A DNA stretch of 64,000 nucleotides from NCBI GenBank assembly GCA_046346845.1, contig JAXMHH010000001.1, positions 1 through 64,000 on the forward strand. The letters run 5' to 3'. The translations under genes and the position numbers were made by a program. Within the stretch, counting starts at the first letter, position 1. Each line of letters opens with the position of its first letter. Under the pieces are notes generated by a model. That model was not told where the DNA came from, ran no database searches, and saw only the letters and a program-made list of their open reading frames with translations. Positions 6,905-14,593 of this stretch are shown here, piece after piece. This stretch comes from DSSB01 sp046346845 (GTDB lineage Bacteria > UBA10199 > DSSB01).

Positions 6905-9874
6905 TTATAAGTCGTTGAACTCCTCGTTGATCCGTTCCAATTTTCGATCCCGCAAATAGCTCTGCCGGAGGCCTTCCGGGAGCTGCGGAAGCAGGGCCTC
7001 CAGCTCCCGTTTGGCATCGAGAAAATGGGCCCCGGCCGCGGCGCGGTCGCCCCGGCGCTTGGCCAACAGCCCTAAATCAAACTCCGCCTCCCACAGCAGG
7101 TGCTGAACCTTTTGTTTCCTCATCTTGTCCCGGGCGCCCGACAAGAGGCGTTCGGCCCCGGCGAAATCCGGTTTGCGCCGGTCGCGCAGGATTTTTCCGA
7201 GCAGCAATTCGCACCAAGCGGTCAGGAAGGGGACGCCCAATCGAGTGGCCGAGGCCAAGGCCGCCTCGGCGTCCAATTGCGCCGCCGTGTATCTCTGCTC
7301 GTTCCAATGCAGGTGGGCGCGGTTGAAATGAAGCTGAGGAAGCCACACGGTCGTCGCCCCTTGGCCCAGGGTGGCGAGGGCCTGATCCAGGTATCGGCCT
7401 TGCCGCTCGTGGTCGCCGCGCTGTCCGGCGAAGAGGGCGAGGAAGTTCAGCGCCTTGGCCTGCTCTTCCGGATAATTCTGCCGCAAGGCGAGCCGCAGCA
7501 TTTCGTAGCAGGCCGCCTCGGCCTCGGAGACGCGCCCCGCCGTGTAGAGCCAATTGATGCGGTTGAGGTTGGATTTGATTTGCAGCAAGGGGTGGTCCGA
7601 GACCGTCCCGCTCTCCAAGGCCCGGTCGTAGAATTTCCCCGCGAGCTCGAGTTGGCCTTGGTCTTGGTGCAGACACCCCATGTTCAGCTCGGCTTGACCT
7701 TGGGCGTAGCGGTCTCCCGCCGCGATCGCGAAATCCAAGGACCTTTCGTAGGTGGGCAAGGCCTCCGCTAGGCGCCCTTCCTTTTGCAGGAGCCATCCCT
7801 TCATGTTCCAGAGGCGGGCGAGCCCCGAGGAGTCGCCGGCGGCGCGGTAATTTTCCAGGCCCTGGTCCAAGGCGCCGCCAGCCTCGGCGATCTTGCCCGA
7901 GGCGCCGAGCGAACGAGTCCGGATCTCCCAATGGAGGCCGGCCCATGCCGGGTCCGCGGGGGCTTCCTTCGGCAGGAGCGCCAGCGCGTCCTCGTTTCTT
8001 CCCATGGCGGCGTAGTGGCGCGCGCCCAGGATGCGGATGGGGAGGGGGATCGCCTCGAGCGGGGTCTCGCCCTTCCGCAGCAGGTCGCATAATCCGGCCC
8101 CGGCGGAGAATTCGTCCCTTCGGTAACGCTGGGCCAATTCTTCTTGGAGCTCCTCCCAATTCAAGTTCAGCGCCCGGTCTGCCTCGTCCCGGGGCTGGAC
8201 CACAGTCCACAGGGAGTCGCCGTGGTCGCTGCGGCGGGAGAGCAGGCCGGCGCCGCGCCAGGCCTCGAGCTTCGTTTCGAGGACGGCGGGCGCCACCCGG
8301 AGGATGCCGGCCATGGCCTCCGTTCCCATGCCGAGGGGCGCGAGGCGAAGCAGCTCCAATACCTGCTGTCGGCGGTCTTTCCAGCGAGCCTCCTGCCGGG
8401 CGGCGAGGCCCTCCAAGGCGGAGGTTTCGGAGCCGCTCCAGCGCCACCCCGAAGGACCCCAGAGCAGCAATCCCTCTTCCCGCATCGCTTGGAGCAGGTT
8501 TTCCAGGTGGTCCAGCCGGCCCCTGCATTGCGCGAGGATGGATTCCGCACCCGCTTCGCGGGGAAAATCCTCGATCTCCGCCGTCAGGAAGGCGGTGATC
8601 TCCTCCCGGGAGAGCGGCGCCAAGGCCTCGGTTTGAAAGCCCTCCGGAACGGGGACCGATTCGGGCAAGGCCAAGACGCAGGATCCCTGAGCTGGCTCGC
8701 TCACCCATGCCGACTCGGGTGTCAGCGAGGCGCCCGCCTCGTTCCAGTCCCAGAGCAGGGGCTGGAGTCGCGCGAAAGCGATTTCTTCCGGGCTGGGGGG
8801 CCGATTCAGGAGCAAGGGATGTCCGCCTTGCAGCTGCAGCGTTTCCTTGAGCTGCGTCAGCAGGCGCGTCTTGCCGAGGCCGATGCCGCCGCGGATGGCG
8901 ATGCGAAGGGGCTCGGGACGGCTTAAGGCCAGGCGAAGCCGCTCGAAGAGTTCCGGCCGGAACCGATAGTCGGATTCCTCCAAGATCTGGGCGGGGGCCT
9001 TGGAATCGCGGAGGCCGAAGTTTTCCTCCAGTGAGAGGTTGATGGCCTGCAAGAGCTCGGCGGCATTCGCGAAGCGGCGCGCGGGATCGCGGGCGACGCA
9101 GCGTTGCAACAGGTCCGCGAAGGAGTCGGGCAGGGCCTCATGCAGCTGCTGGGCCCGCCGGGCCTCGCCGTACATCTGTAATTGCATGATCTGCAGCGGG
9201 TCCTGGCTCGGGAAGGGAAATTCCTTGGCGAAGAGCCGGTGCAGGATCATGCCGAGGGCATAGAGGTCGGTCGCCGGACCGACCGCTTGTCCCAGGATCT
9301 GCTCGGGGGCCGCATAGGGAGGCGTTCCGGAAAATTCTCCGCCGGTGGATTGCAGGCCCTTGCGCTTCCATTGCGCGAGCCCGAAGTCGATCAGGCGCAC
9401 GCTGAGTTCCCCGCTGCGCCCCGGATCGGACACCAAGATATTGGCCGGCTTGAGATCGAGATGGAGGACTCCGCGCTTGTGCAGGTAGTCCAGGGCACGC
9501 AAGGTCTCGACGACGAGGCGAAATACGGTGTTGAGATCCGCCGCGCGGGCGGCCTCGTCGAGGGCGACGCCGTCGATCCATTCCGAGCTGAGATGCAGGG
9601 AGGTCTCGTTGCGACCGAAATCCAAGACCCGCGCCAGGTTGCGGTGACGGAGGGAGGTGAGGGCGCGGAATTCATTTTCCAGGGCGAGGGCCAGGTTGGG
9701 GTCCTCGTTTTCCTTCAGATCGAGGACCTTCAGGGCGACTCGGACGCCGCCCAGGCGCAGGTCCTCGGCGAGAAACACGATGCCGCCCCCGCCGCGGCCC
9801 AGTTCCCGCTCGATCCGGTAGCGGTCGGCAAACAGGGCGGGCAGGCTTGGCTTAGAGGCTTTTTTTCGGGCCAT
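6905..9874 (-). CDS. Serine/threonine protein kinase with STAND/AAA-type ATPase and TPR repeats
   Basis: 989-residue Hanks-type kinase, apparently cytoplasmic (no signal peptide, no clear membrane helix). Kinase domain about 18-285: glycine loop GRGGGG 26-31, catalytic Lys49 in VALK, HLDLKPAN (138-145, an HLD in place of HRD), DFG 163-165, APE 189-191. Leu for Arg in the HRD motif suggests it may not need activation-loop phosphorylation. A second P-loop, GGIGLGKT 329-336, starts an AAA/NTPase region, and the C-terminal half has many TPR-like helical pairs (about 640-960). The layout resembles the AAA-TPR kinases of myxobacteria. First gene of an operon with the sigma-54 activator. FHA proteins and a PP2C domain in the same block are likely partners by context. 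Confidence 0.93.
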   Translation of the reverse strand: MARKKASKPSLPALFADRYRIERELGRGGGGIVFLAEDLRLGGVRVALKVLDLKENEDPNLALALENEFRALTSLRHRNLARVLDFGRNETSLHLSSEWIDGVALDEAARAADLNTVFRLVVETLRALDYLHKRGVLHLDLKPANILVSDPGRSGELSVRLIDFGLAQWKRKGLQSTGGEFSGTPPYAAPEQILGQAVGPATDLYALGMILHRLFAKEFPFPSQDPLQIMQLQMYGEARRAQQLHEALPDSFADLLQRCVARDPARRFANAAELLQAINLSLEENFGLRDSKAPAQILEESDYRFRPELFERLRLALSRPEPLRIAIRGGIGLGKTRLLTQLKETLQLQGGHPLLLNRPPSPEEIAFARLQPLLWDWNEAGASLTPESAWVSEPAQGSCVLALPESVPVPEGFQTEALAPLSREEITAFLTAEIEDFPREAGAESILAQCRGRLDHLENLLQAMREEGLLLWGPSGWRWSGSETSALEGLAARQEARWKDRRQQVLELLRLAPLGMGTEAMAGILRVAPAVLETKLEAWRGAGLLSRRSDHGDSLWTVVQPRDEADRALNLNWEELQEELAQRYRRDEFSAGAGLCDLLRKGETPLEAIPLPIRILGARHYAAMGRNEDALALLPKEAPADPAWAGLHWEIRTRSLGASGKIAEAGGALDQGLENYRAAGDSSGLARLWNMKGWLLQKEGRLAEALPTYERSLDFAIAAGDRYAQGQAELNMGCLHQDQGQLELAGKFYDRALESGTVSDHPLLQIKSNLNRINWLYTAGRVSEAEAACYEMLRLALRQNYPEEQAKALNFLALFAGQRGDHERQGRYLDQALATLGQGATTVWLPQLHFNRAHLHWNEQRYTAAQLDAEAALASATRLGVPFLTAWCELLLGKILRDRRKPDFAGAERLLSGARDKMRKQKVQHLLWEAEFDLGLLAKRRGDRAAAGAHFLDAKRELEALLPQLPEGLRQSYLRDRKLERINEEFNDL

Positions 9875-9904
9875 TGCGATTTGCGATCCGGGATTTGTTT
9901 AAAA

Positions 9905-9922
9905 AATCAACTTCGATGCCGT
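9905..9922 (-). promoter_or_regulatory. Weak sigma-54-like site upstream of the kinase-activator operon
   Basis: On the minus strand: ACGGCATCGAAGTTGATT. GG and the -12 G have the correct ten-base gap, but the -24 box has two changes and the -12 box has A for C. It sits 31 bases before the kinase start codon. If real, the operon would be sigma-54 dependent and could regulate itself. Confidence 0.35.
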
Positions 9923-10075
9923 TAGAAGTATTAAGTATTTCCCATTGTTTTCAAAGGGAAATTTTGATCGATGAAGAAAATTAACACTATTTGGACAATC
10001 CAGGATACGAGCCCGATCGGGTTTGAAATAATCGATAATAATTTCAGCGGCTTGCGCGGCGGCCTTGAGAGGGGG

Positions 10076-10093
10076 TTGGCCCACGCTTTGCAA
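10076..10093 (+). promoter_or_regulatory. Sigma-54 (-24/-12) promoter
   Basis: TTGGCCCACGCTTTGCAA. GG at 10078-10079 and GC at 10090-10091 with the exact ten-base gap; the -12 box TTGCA is perfect. Expected transcription start near 10103, about 34 bases before the ATG at 10137. Confidence 0.8.
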
Positions 10094-10136
10094 TTTTAGG
10101 AGTGGGGTTCCGCTTTGGACCCCCGAAGGAGCCAAG

Positions 10137-11027
10137 ATGCCGGACAAGATTTTTCGGGTGGCGCATGCCGCCCCCGCCTGCAGCCAAAAACTTTGCCTTG
10201 CCGATTACGATGCGGCCTTGGCTGAACATCAATCGATGCAATTTCAACTCAGCTCCCCGGGTGCCGGACAGGGGCGAGCGAAGCCGGGCGCGCTGGCGGA
10301 GTTTCGCAGCCGGCTATGGGGGGAGGCGAGTTTTGCGGACCGCGTTCAGGTCAAGGTCCACCTGCCGCGGCAGCGCGAGATGACGCTTCGCCTCTCCGAT
10401 ATCGCGGTGGGAGGAGAGGTGCTTTACGCCGATGTGCAGACCCTGATGGAGATGGGCGCGGTGGAATTTTTAGTGCCCGACCACGTCTGCCGTCCCGGCC
10501 AAGGAATTACCAGCTATTTCGTCTATTCCATCCAGAACCGCCGCCAGTTTCGCGCCTTCATCAAGGAATTGGACGCGGCGGGGCCGATGCAGCGCGAGGC
10601 CATGGGGAATATCTTTTGGATGCTGTGTCTAGACGAATCCTCCGGATCGGACCCGGTCCCCGGCGCGGACCCGTCCCTGCCGGAGCCTTCGGCCATTTCC
10701 CAGGCCTTGGAGAGCCTGCGCGTCTCGGCCCTGGAGAGCGAAGTCAGTGGCTGTCCCGACGATGACGTGGATTACTTCGACGAAGATACCGGTCAGGCCG
10801 TCTGCTATCCCGCTGAAGAAGAAGAGCCCACCGAGCTGGGCCGTGCCTTCCAGTCGGCCGCCTCGGCATTGGGTGCCAGTCTGGGCGCGGGGGCGGCCTC
10901 GGCGGTGAGCCGTGGCTTGAAATTTTCCCTCTTCAACTCGGGAACAGAGGCGCTGCAGAATTCCATCCTCGAGGACCTGCAATCGGGCGGAGATCCGATG
11001 GCGGCGGGCACCATTCCCTCCGAATAG
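10137..11027 (+). CDS. Hypothetical protein, sigma-54-controlled (296 aa)
   Basis: No family recognised. Soluble by appearance, without signal peptide. Residues about 70-160 look like a folded domain (charged beta strands, then Y-F-V-Y-S-I-Q-N-R-R-Q-F-R-A-F-I). Residues about 165-240 are acidic and Pro/Ser-rich. A short Ala/Gly-rich hydrophobic stretch (A-S-A-L-G-A-S-L-G-A-G-A-A) lies near residue 245-260. The start at 10137 is chosen because GAAGGAG lies six bases upstream and because the sigma-54 promoter at 10076-10093 overlaps the region of the longer in-frame start at 10065, which is therefore unlikely. Single-gene unit ending at a strong bidirectional hairpin. Confidence 0.75.
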   Translation: MPDKIFRVAHAAPACSQKLCLADYDAALAEHQSMQFQLSSPGAGQGRAKPGALAEFRSRLWGEASFADRVQVKVHLPRQREMTLRLSDIAVGGEVLYADVQTLMEMGAVEFLVPDHVCRPGQGITSYFVYSIQNRRQFRAFIKELDAAGPMQREAMGNIFWMLCLDESSGSDPVPGADPSLPEPSAISQALESLRVSALESEVSGCPDDDVDYFDEDTGQAVCYPAEEEEPTELGRAFQSAASALGASLGAGAASAVSRGLKFSLFNSGTEALQNSILEDLQSGGDPMAAGTIPSE

Positions 11028-11068
11028 CAAAACCTTGCCAAAAGCGAGAGATTCCTTGCGCGATTTGC

Positions 11069-11101
11069 TTTTTTTTCGTCCCACTCTTAAGACGAAAAAA
11101 A
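11069..11101. terminator. Bidirectional Rho-independent terminator
   Basis: An eight-T run followed by CGTC (to 11080) pairs with GACG followed by seven A (11091-11101); loop of ten bases. The U-tracts on either strand would end both the rightward 296-aa gene and the leftward 156-aa gene. Two further hairpins follow: one built on GGTCGC/GCGACC (11107-11122) and one on CCTACC/GGTAGG (11135-11156). Confidence 0.8.
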
Positions 11102-11183
11102 GGTGGGGTCGCTTTCGCGACCGCCACCCTTGCTCCTACCTAAACACTTCGGTAGGGGAGTGCCCCCGAATCGGAAAATATTT

Positions 11184-11654
11184 TTACCGTTTATTGAGCT
11201 CGATGTGGTCTTGGAGCAGGCGTTTCATCAGCGACCTTTCTTTCAACAAAATTTCGGCGCCGAAATTTTTTAAGAACTGCTCGCGCTGCTCCGGTGTCAT
11301 ATTTTTCTTGAATTGCTTTCCGAAGGAGCTGGATTTGAGTAATTTCTCGATCCTCTCGCTGGATTGCTTCGGGTCGTAAACCTTGTTTTCCTGCAACAAG
11401 ATGTAGGTCCGGGTTTTGGGCGGCGGCATCAGTTTGCGCAGGGCCTTCGCGTCGGCATGGTGAGCCTGCCTCGTTTTTTCGGCCGGTTTGGGCTTCGGCG
11501 GATTTTTCTCCGCCAGCTCCTTAGCCTCCCGAAGTTCGCGGGCGGCCACGGCGCAATTTTCCTCGGTGCTTGGTGAAATCGGACGGCCTTGAATAGCCGC
11601 GTCGACCACGCCCAGGACGCATTTCTCAAAAGTTTGCTTGAAGTAATCTCCCAT
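11184..11654 (-). CDS. Hypothetical protein, second gene of a sigma-54 operon (156 aa)
   Basis: Basic, Lys-rich soluble protein without signal peptide. A Pro/Lys-rich segment lies in the middle (N-P-P-K-P-K-P-A-E-K), and the C-terminal half is predicted helical. No family recognised. The start at 11654 has AAGGAG eight bases upstream. The gene follows the 222-aa gene by 16 bases, so it is transcribed with it from the minus-strand sigma-54 promoter at 12476-12493. Confidence 0.7.
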   Translation of the reverse strand: MGDYFKQTFEKCVLGVVDAAIQGRPISPSTEENCAVAARELREAKELAEKNPPKPKPAEKTRQAHHADAKALRKLMPPPKTRTYILLQENKVYDPKQSSERIEKLLKSSSFGKQFKKNMTPEQREQFLKNFGAEILLKERSLMKRLLQDHIELNKR

Positions 11655-11670
11655 GACTTTCTCCTTAGGC

Positions 11671-12339
11671 TTACAGCTCCTGGAGCTGGCGTTTGGTTTG
11701 GTCGTTGATCTCCTGGTAGAGCCGTTCCATTTGCTCGGGGGTCAGGAGACGGCGGATGCGGAAGGTCTCGACCGCTTCGAGGCGCTGCTTATGGCCTTCG
11801 ATGGTTTCGATCAGACGCTGGTGGAAGCCGGGAACTTGGCGGAGGGCCCGAGGCATCTTCACCGCGGCGCCGAGATGGATCAGGGAGCCAGCGAGCAGCG
11901 AGGTCGCCAGACCTTCGCCCAAGGCTTTCATGGCGTCTAATGCATCCTGTTTCGAGATCGCCTTGTCCATCAGGTAGGTCGCGATGCCGCCGAAACCGAT
12001 GAGAAAGGGGGATTCCAGGACTGCGTTTTTCAAAGCTTCGAGAATTTCGTCGCCCTCTTGGCTGCAGGCGGAGGGCATGTAGCGCATCGTCAGGGTGGTT
12101 AGGGGAGCAAAGGGGGTCAGGCTGCCGAGCAGCAGTGCGGAGGTATCCGTCGCGAAGCAGGCCGCGTCTTGGGCGACGTCGGGAGCGCGATCGATGACGG
12201 CTTCGGCCTGCTCCACGACTTTTTCCACCGCCTCGCTGCAACCGTCGACGGCCAGCGGTAATCCCAAGGCCCCGACGCCCAGGGCGGAAAGCCCGACTCC
12301 CGCCATGCATTTCACTTCCGCTTCATCAAAAAAACCCAT
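11671..12339 (-). CDS. Hypothetical protein with hydrophobic Gly/Ala-rich segments (222 aa)
   Basis: Near the N-terminus is a hydrophobic stretch (M-A-G-V-G-L-S-A-L-G-V-G-A-L-G-L-P-L), and further Ala/Gly/Leu-rich segments lie at about 65-90 and 115-155; these could be membrane-associating. The C-terminal 50 residues form a charged helix. There is no cleavage-type signal peptide. No family recognised. First gene of a two-gene operon with its own sigma-54 promoter and a long leader hairpin; AAGGGGG is the ribosome binding site, eight bases before the ATG. The Gly/Ala-rich character recalls segments of the 1251-aa, 5194-aa and 895-aa proteins, but I cannot show homology by eye. Confidence 0.7.
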   Translation of the reverse strand: MGFFDEAEVKCMAGVGLSALGVGALGLPLAVDGCSEAVEKVVEQAEAVIDRAPDVAQDAACFATDTSALLLGSLTPFAPLTTLTMRYMPSACSQEGDEILEALKNAVLESPFLIGFGGIATYLMDKAISKQDALDAMKALGEGLATSLLAGSLIHLGAAVKMPRALRQVPGFHQRLIETIEGHKQRLEAVETFRIRRLLTPEQMERLYQEINDQTKRQLQEL

Positions 12340-12361
12340 GGTCTTGCCCCCTTTATATTCT

Positions 12362-12430
12362 GCCCTTTCCTCACCCTGGTGGGGCCGCGACCCTCTGATG
12401 TCGCGGCCCCTGAGGATGAGGAAATAGGGC
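12362..12430 (-). promoter_or_regulatory. Long leader hairpin in the 5' UTR of the 222-aa gene
   Basis: Three nested pairings seen directly: GCCCT 12362-12366 with AGGGC 12426-12430; TTCCTCA 12367-12373 with TGAGGAA 12417-12423; and an 11-base perfect stem 12381-12391 with 12400-12410 around an eight-base loop. It lies between the sigma-54 promoter and the start codon, ending 22 bases before the ATG. There is no T-tract, so it is unlikely to be a simple terminator. Confidence 0.6.
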
Positions 12431-12475
12431 TGGTACAGAGATTTGTTCTGTGCCTTCAGGCACGCTAGCTAGTCA

Positions 12476-12493
12476 TTACAAGCGGCGTGCCAG
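12476..12493 (-). promoter_or_regulatory. Sigma-54 (-24/-12) promoter, minus strand
   Basis: Minus-strand sequence CTGGCACGCCGCTTGTAA: the -24 box TGGCACG is perfect and the -12 box is TTGTA, at the correct ten-base gap. It drives the 222-aa and 156-aa genes. Expected transcription start near 12465, which leaves a leader of about 125 bases that contains the hairpin at 12362-12430. Confidence 0.8.
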
Positions 12494-12520
12494 GATGGAG
12501 TGCGCTTCGGGGATGCTTTT

Positions 12521-12533
12521 TAAGTGCTTGAAA
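12521..12533 (-). promoter_or_regulatory. IHF-like box upstream of the minus-strand sigma-54 promoter
   Basis: Minus strand TTTCAAGCACTTA matches WATCAANNNNTTR with one change. It sits about 30 bases upstream of the -24 GG, the usual position for IHF bending at sigma-54 promoters. Confidence 0.4.
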
Positions 12534-12758
12534 TTATTTTAAATAATTTTGCATTTTCCCGGGGTGGGGAAGTTTTTTGGGCTAACCGTCCCATGTAAGA
12601 ACTGAGAGATATTTAATTAATATTAAAATATCTTTTAAAAACATATGGTTATAATCAGAAATAAAAATGGATGATATTTGATATAATGTGACAATTAAGT
12701 CAGATATCTTTGAAGCAAAGATCTAGACTAAGGGTGGGTATATTTAATTACATAATAA
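12534..12758. other. AT-rich intergenic island between divergent sigma-54 promoters
   Basis: About 225 bases, mostly A and T, between the minus-strand promoter at 12493 and the plus-strand promoter at 12788. No ORF, RNA gene or clear long repeat seen. It probably holds shared upstream activator sites for both directions, but no obvious palindromic enhancer could be singled out by eye. Confidence 0.45.
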
Positions 12759-12771
12759 AATCAAATAGTTA
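12759..12771 (+). promoter_or_regulatory. IHF binding site (consensus match)
   Basis: AATCAAATAGTTA is a full match to WATCAANNNNTTR. It ends 19 bases before the -24 GG of the sigma-54 promoter at 12788. Nearly the same box occurs at 16257 and 20355. Confidence 0.55.
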
Positions 12772-12787
12772 AAATAAATTCTGCGAC

Positions 12788-12805
12788 TTGGTATGTTCTT
12801 TGAAT
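12788..12805 (+). promoter_or_regulatory. Sigma-54 (-24/-12) promoter
   Basis: TTGGTATGTTCTTTGAAT. GG at 12790-12791 and the -12 G at 12802 have the exact gap. It fits the looser YTGGYAYR-N4-TTGCW pattern with A for C in the -12 box. Weaker than the others but in the right place, with an IHF box upstream and a double Shine-Dalgarno region downstream. Confidence 0.65.
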
Positions 12806-12845
12806 ATTCCAGCGCAGGAGGATCCTCTAGGAGGAAGGATGCTCC

Positions 12846-14585
12846 ATGCCCGGCAACCCGAAAGTCAGTCGCAACGGTATTTCCGAAGCAGTCAAGGCCC
12901 TCGAGTCCCGCGATACGGAAGGGCTGGCGGCTGGTTTCCAACTCCGTCCCAGGCTCCGCCTTGATGAAACGCGGAGTCCCGATTCCCTCCCAATGGAGGC
13001 GCGATTCGGCAATGGGGCGGGCGCTCTGGAGGCCTTTCAGTCCCTCGCCGCGAAGCCCTCGAGGAGGGGCGGGGAACGCGCTTCCAGTATTGTTCCGGGA
13101 AGGGATGCGGCGGCTTTACCCCATCCGCCAAGCGGCTCTTGGTGGACCCGCGCCCGCAATTTTTTCAAAAACCTCTACGGGCAATGGGCCGGAGGACCCC
13201 ATGGCTTTTTGTTGATGGGCGCGTCCTTCCTGCTGGGCCGGGATCCCGGTTTCGAAGCCGAGCACCCCTTGGACCTGCTGCATCCTCTGGAGCCCGGTTG
13301 GCCGCCCACGAACCATCCCGAGTTGGAGGAGGTCACCGGTCCGCTCTCCCGCATCCTCGGCACCAATCACCACGCCGCGTTCCTGGTGCTGAAGGATCCC
13401 GCTATCAAGCTTTGGCTCCTGGAAGGGGGCGAGTGGAAGACGATGCTGCTCGGCGATCGGCTGCAATTGGCGCCGGGCGCGGTCTTCGCGGTGGGCGAGA
13501 AACCCCGCTGGGCGAATCGCAGCGGATACCGTCCCGAGAAAACCCGCGTCTATCGATTCGAAGCGGGACAGGACGCCGCCGGTCGTTGGAAGATTATGGA
13601 ATTGGCGCACGCGGAAGACCAATTGGAAGACTTCCTAGTTCGTCAGCTGGGGCGCCGTTTCTCCTTTGTTTCCAACTCGACCTTGTCGGTGGCGGTCCGC
13701 GCCATGGTGCGGGAGGCCGAGGCCCTCGGCGGCGAGCCCCAGGCTCGCGTCGAATTTCTGAAAGAAAATATCTTGGAATCGATCACGGCGATCACGCTGG
13801 GCGCGATGCGGTATAATCCCGTTTCCTTGATTGATTTTCTCCGCGAAGTATTTGCGGAATTTAAGGAGGGGACGCCCGACCCTGCCTCCGTCTTCTATTT
13901 GACGGAACGCCTACTGATCAATTTTTTCTTCCTGCTCAATCCGCCGCAACAACCCCAGAAAATCCTGAACGTCCTCAAAAACATGCGCCAGCAAGGCTAT
14001 TCGGCCGGCGAACTTTCGCGCTGGATCGACAACTTCGACCTGGTTCCGCTCAATTTTTTGGAGAACGTCGAGCAAATACCCACGCTGATCCGTAAATTCC
14101 GCTCTTGGGGGCTTTCGGCCGATCGCGCCGAGGCCTTGATCTTTCGCATTTTGGAAGGCTTCGAGGAGCGCGACGAGGTTGCCTCTCCGGAGGCGATGAG
14201 CTCCATCGCCAGGTTCATGCTCGAGGCCGATTGGGAGGCGGAGCCCGCGGTTGAAGTCGCCTTTCGCACCCGCCGGATCTTGCAAGGGGCCTCGGACCTT
14301 AGGGGACAGGGGCCTGAGGCACCGCCGCGCTGGGACGATCGGATCTATTGGTCCTACGTTCTGAACCACGCCGCTCGCTTCGCCACCTACCTCAAGGGCT
14401 TTGGTATCCCGGCGGAACGGTCTCGGCAGGTCGTGGAGTCTTTAATCGGCGCCTACCGCGAGGACGTCGTCCCCACCTTCCTTGAATTGATGAAGCCGGA
14501 GCACGAAGTATTCTTCCGGGATTGGAAAGTATCTTTGGATGGGCTTTTGGAAGAAATGAAACAGTATCATCCTGGAAAGAATTAG
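12846..14585 (+). CDS. FHA-like protein with helical C-terminal domain (579 aa)
   Basis: No named family. Residues 1-95 look disordered (Arg/Pro-rich). G-G-P-H-G-F-L-L-M-G-A-S-F-L-L-G at 116-131 is a hydrophobic motif shared with the 499-aa and 535-aa proteins. Residues about 165-255 form a beta-rich, FHA-like region without the canonical S-x-x-H; the strand L-G-D-R-L-Q-L-A-P-G-A-V-F-A-V-G-E matches a similar stretch in the 593-aa protein. The rest is alpha-helical. It starts 9 bases after TAGGAGGA, and another AGGAGGA lies upstream. First gene of an operon with the 499-aa gene. Probably a phospho-signalling scaffold in the same system as the kinase (inference). Confidence 0.75.
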   Translation: MPGNPKVSRNGISEAVKALESRDTEGLAAGFQLRPRLRLDETRSPDSLPMEARFGNGAGALEAFQSLAAKPSRRGGERASSIVPGRDAAALPHPPSGSWWTRARNFFKNLYGQWAGGPHGFLLMGASFLLGRDPGFEAEHPLDLLHPLEPGWPPTNHPELEEVTGPLSRILGTNHHAAFLVLKDPAIKLWLLEGGEWKTMLLGDRLQLAPGAVFAVGEKPRWANRSGYRPEKTRVYRFEAGQDAAGRWKIMELAHAEDQLEDFLVRQLGRRFSFVSNSTLSVAVRAMVREAEALGGEPQARVEFLKENILESITAITLGAMRYNPVSLIDFLREVFAEFKEGTPDPASVFYLTERLLINFFFLLNPPQQPQKILNVLKNMRQQGYSAGELSRWIDNFDLVPLNFLENVEQIPTLIRKFRSWGLSADRAEALIFRILEGFEERDEVASPEAMSSIARFMLEADWEAEPAVEVAFRTRRILQGASDLRGQGPEAPPRWDDRIYWSYVLNHAARFATYLKGFGIPAERSRQVVESLIGAYREDVVPTFLELMKPEHEVFFRDWKVSLDGLLEEMKQYHPGKN

Positions 14586-14593
14586 GAGCGAGC

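Noticed and set aside
10065..10136. Longer start for the 296-aa protein
   Set aside because: The extra codons cover the sigma-54 promoter at 10076-10093, and GAAGGAG marks the ATG at 10137.
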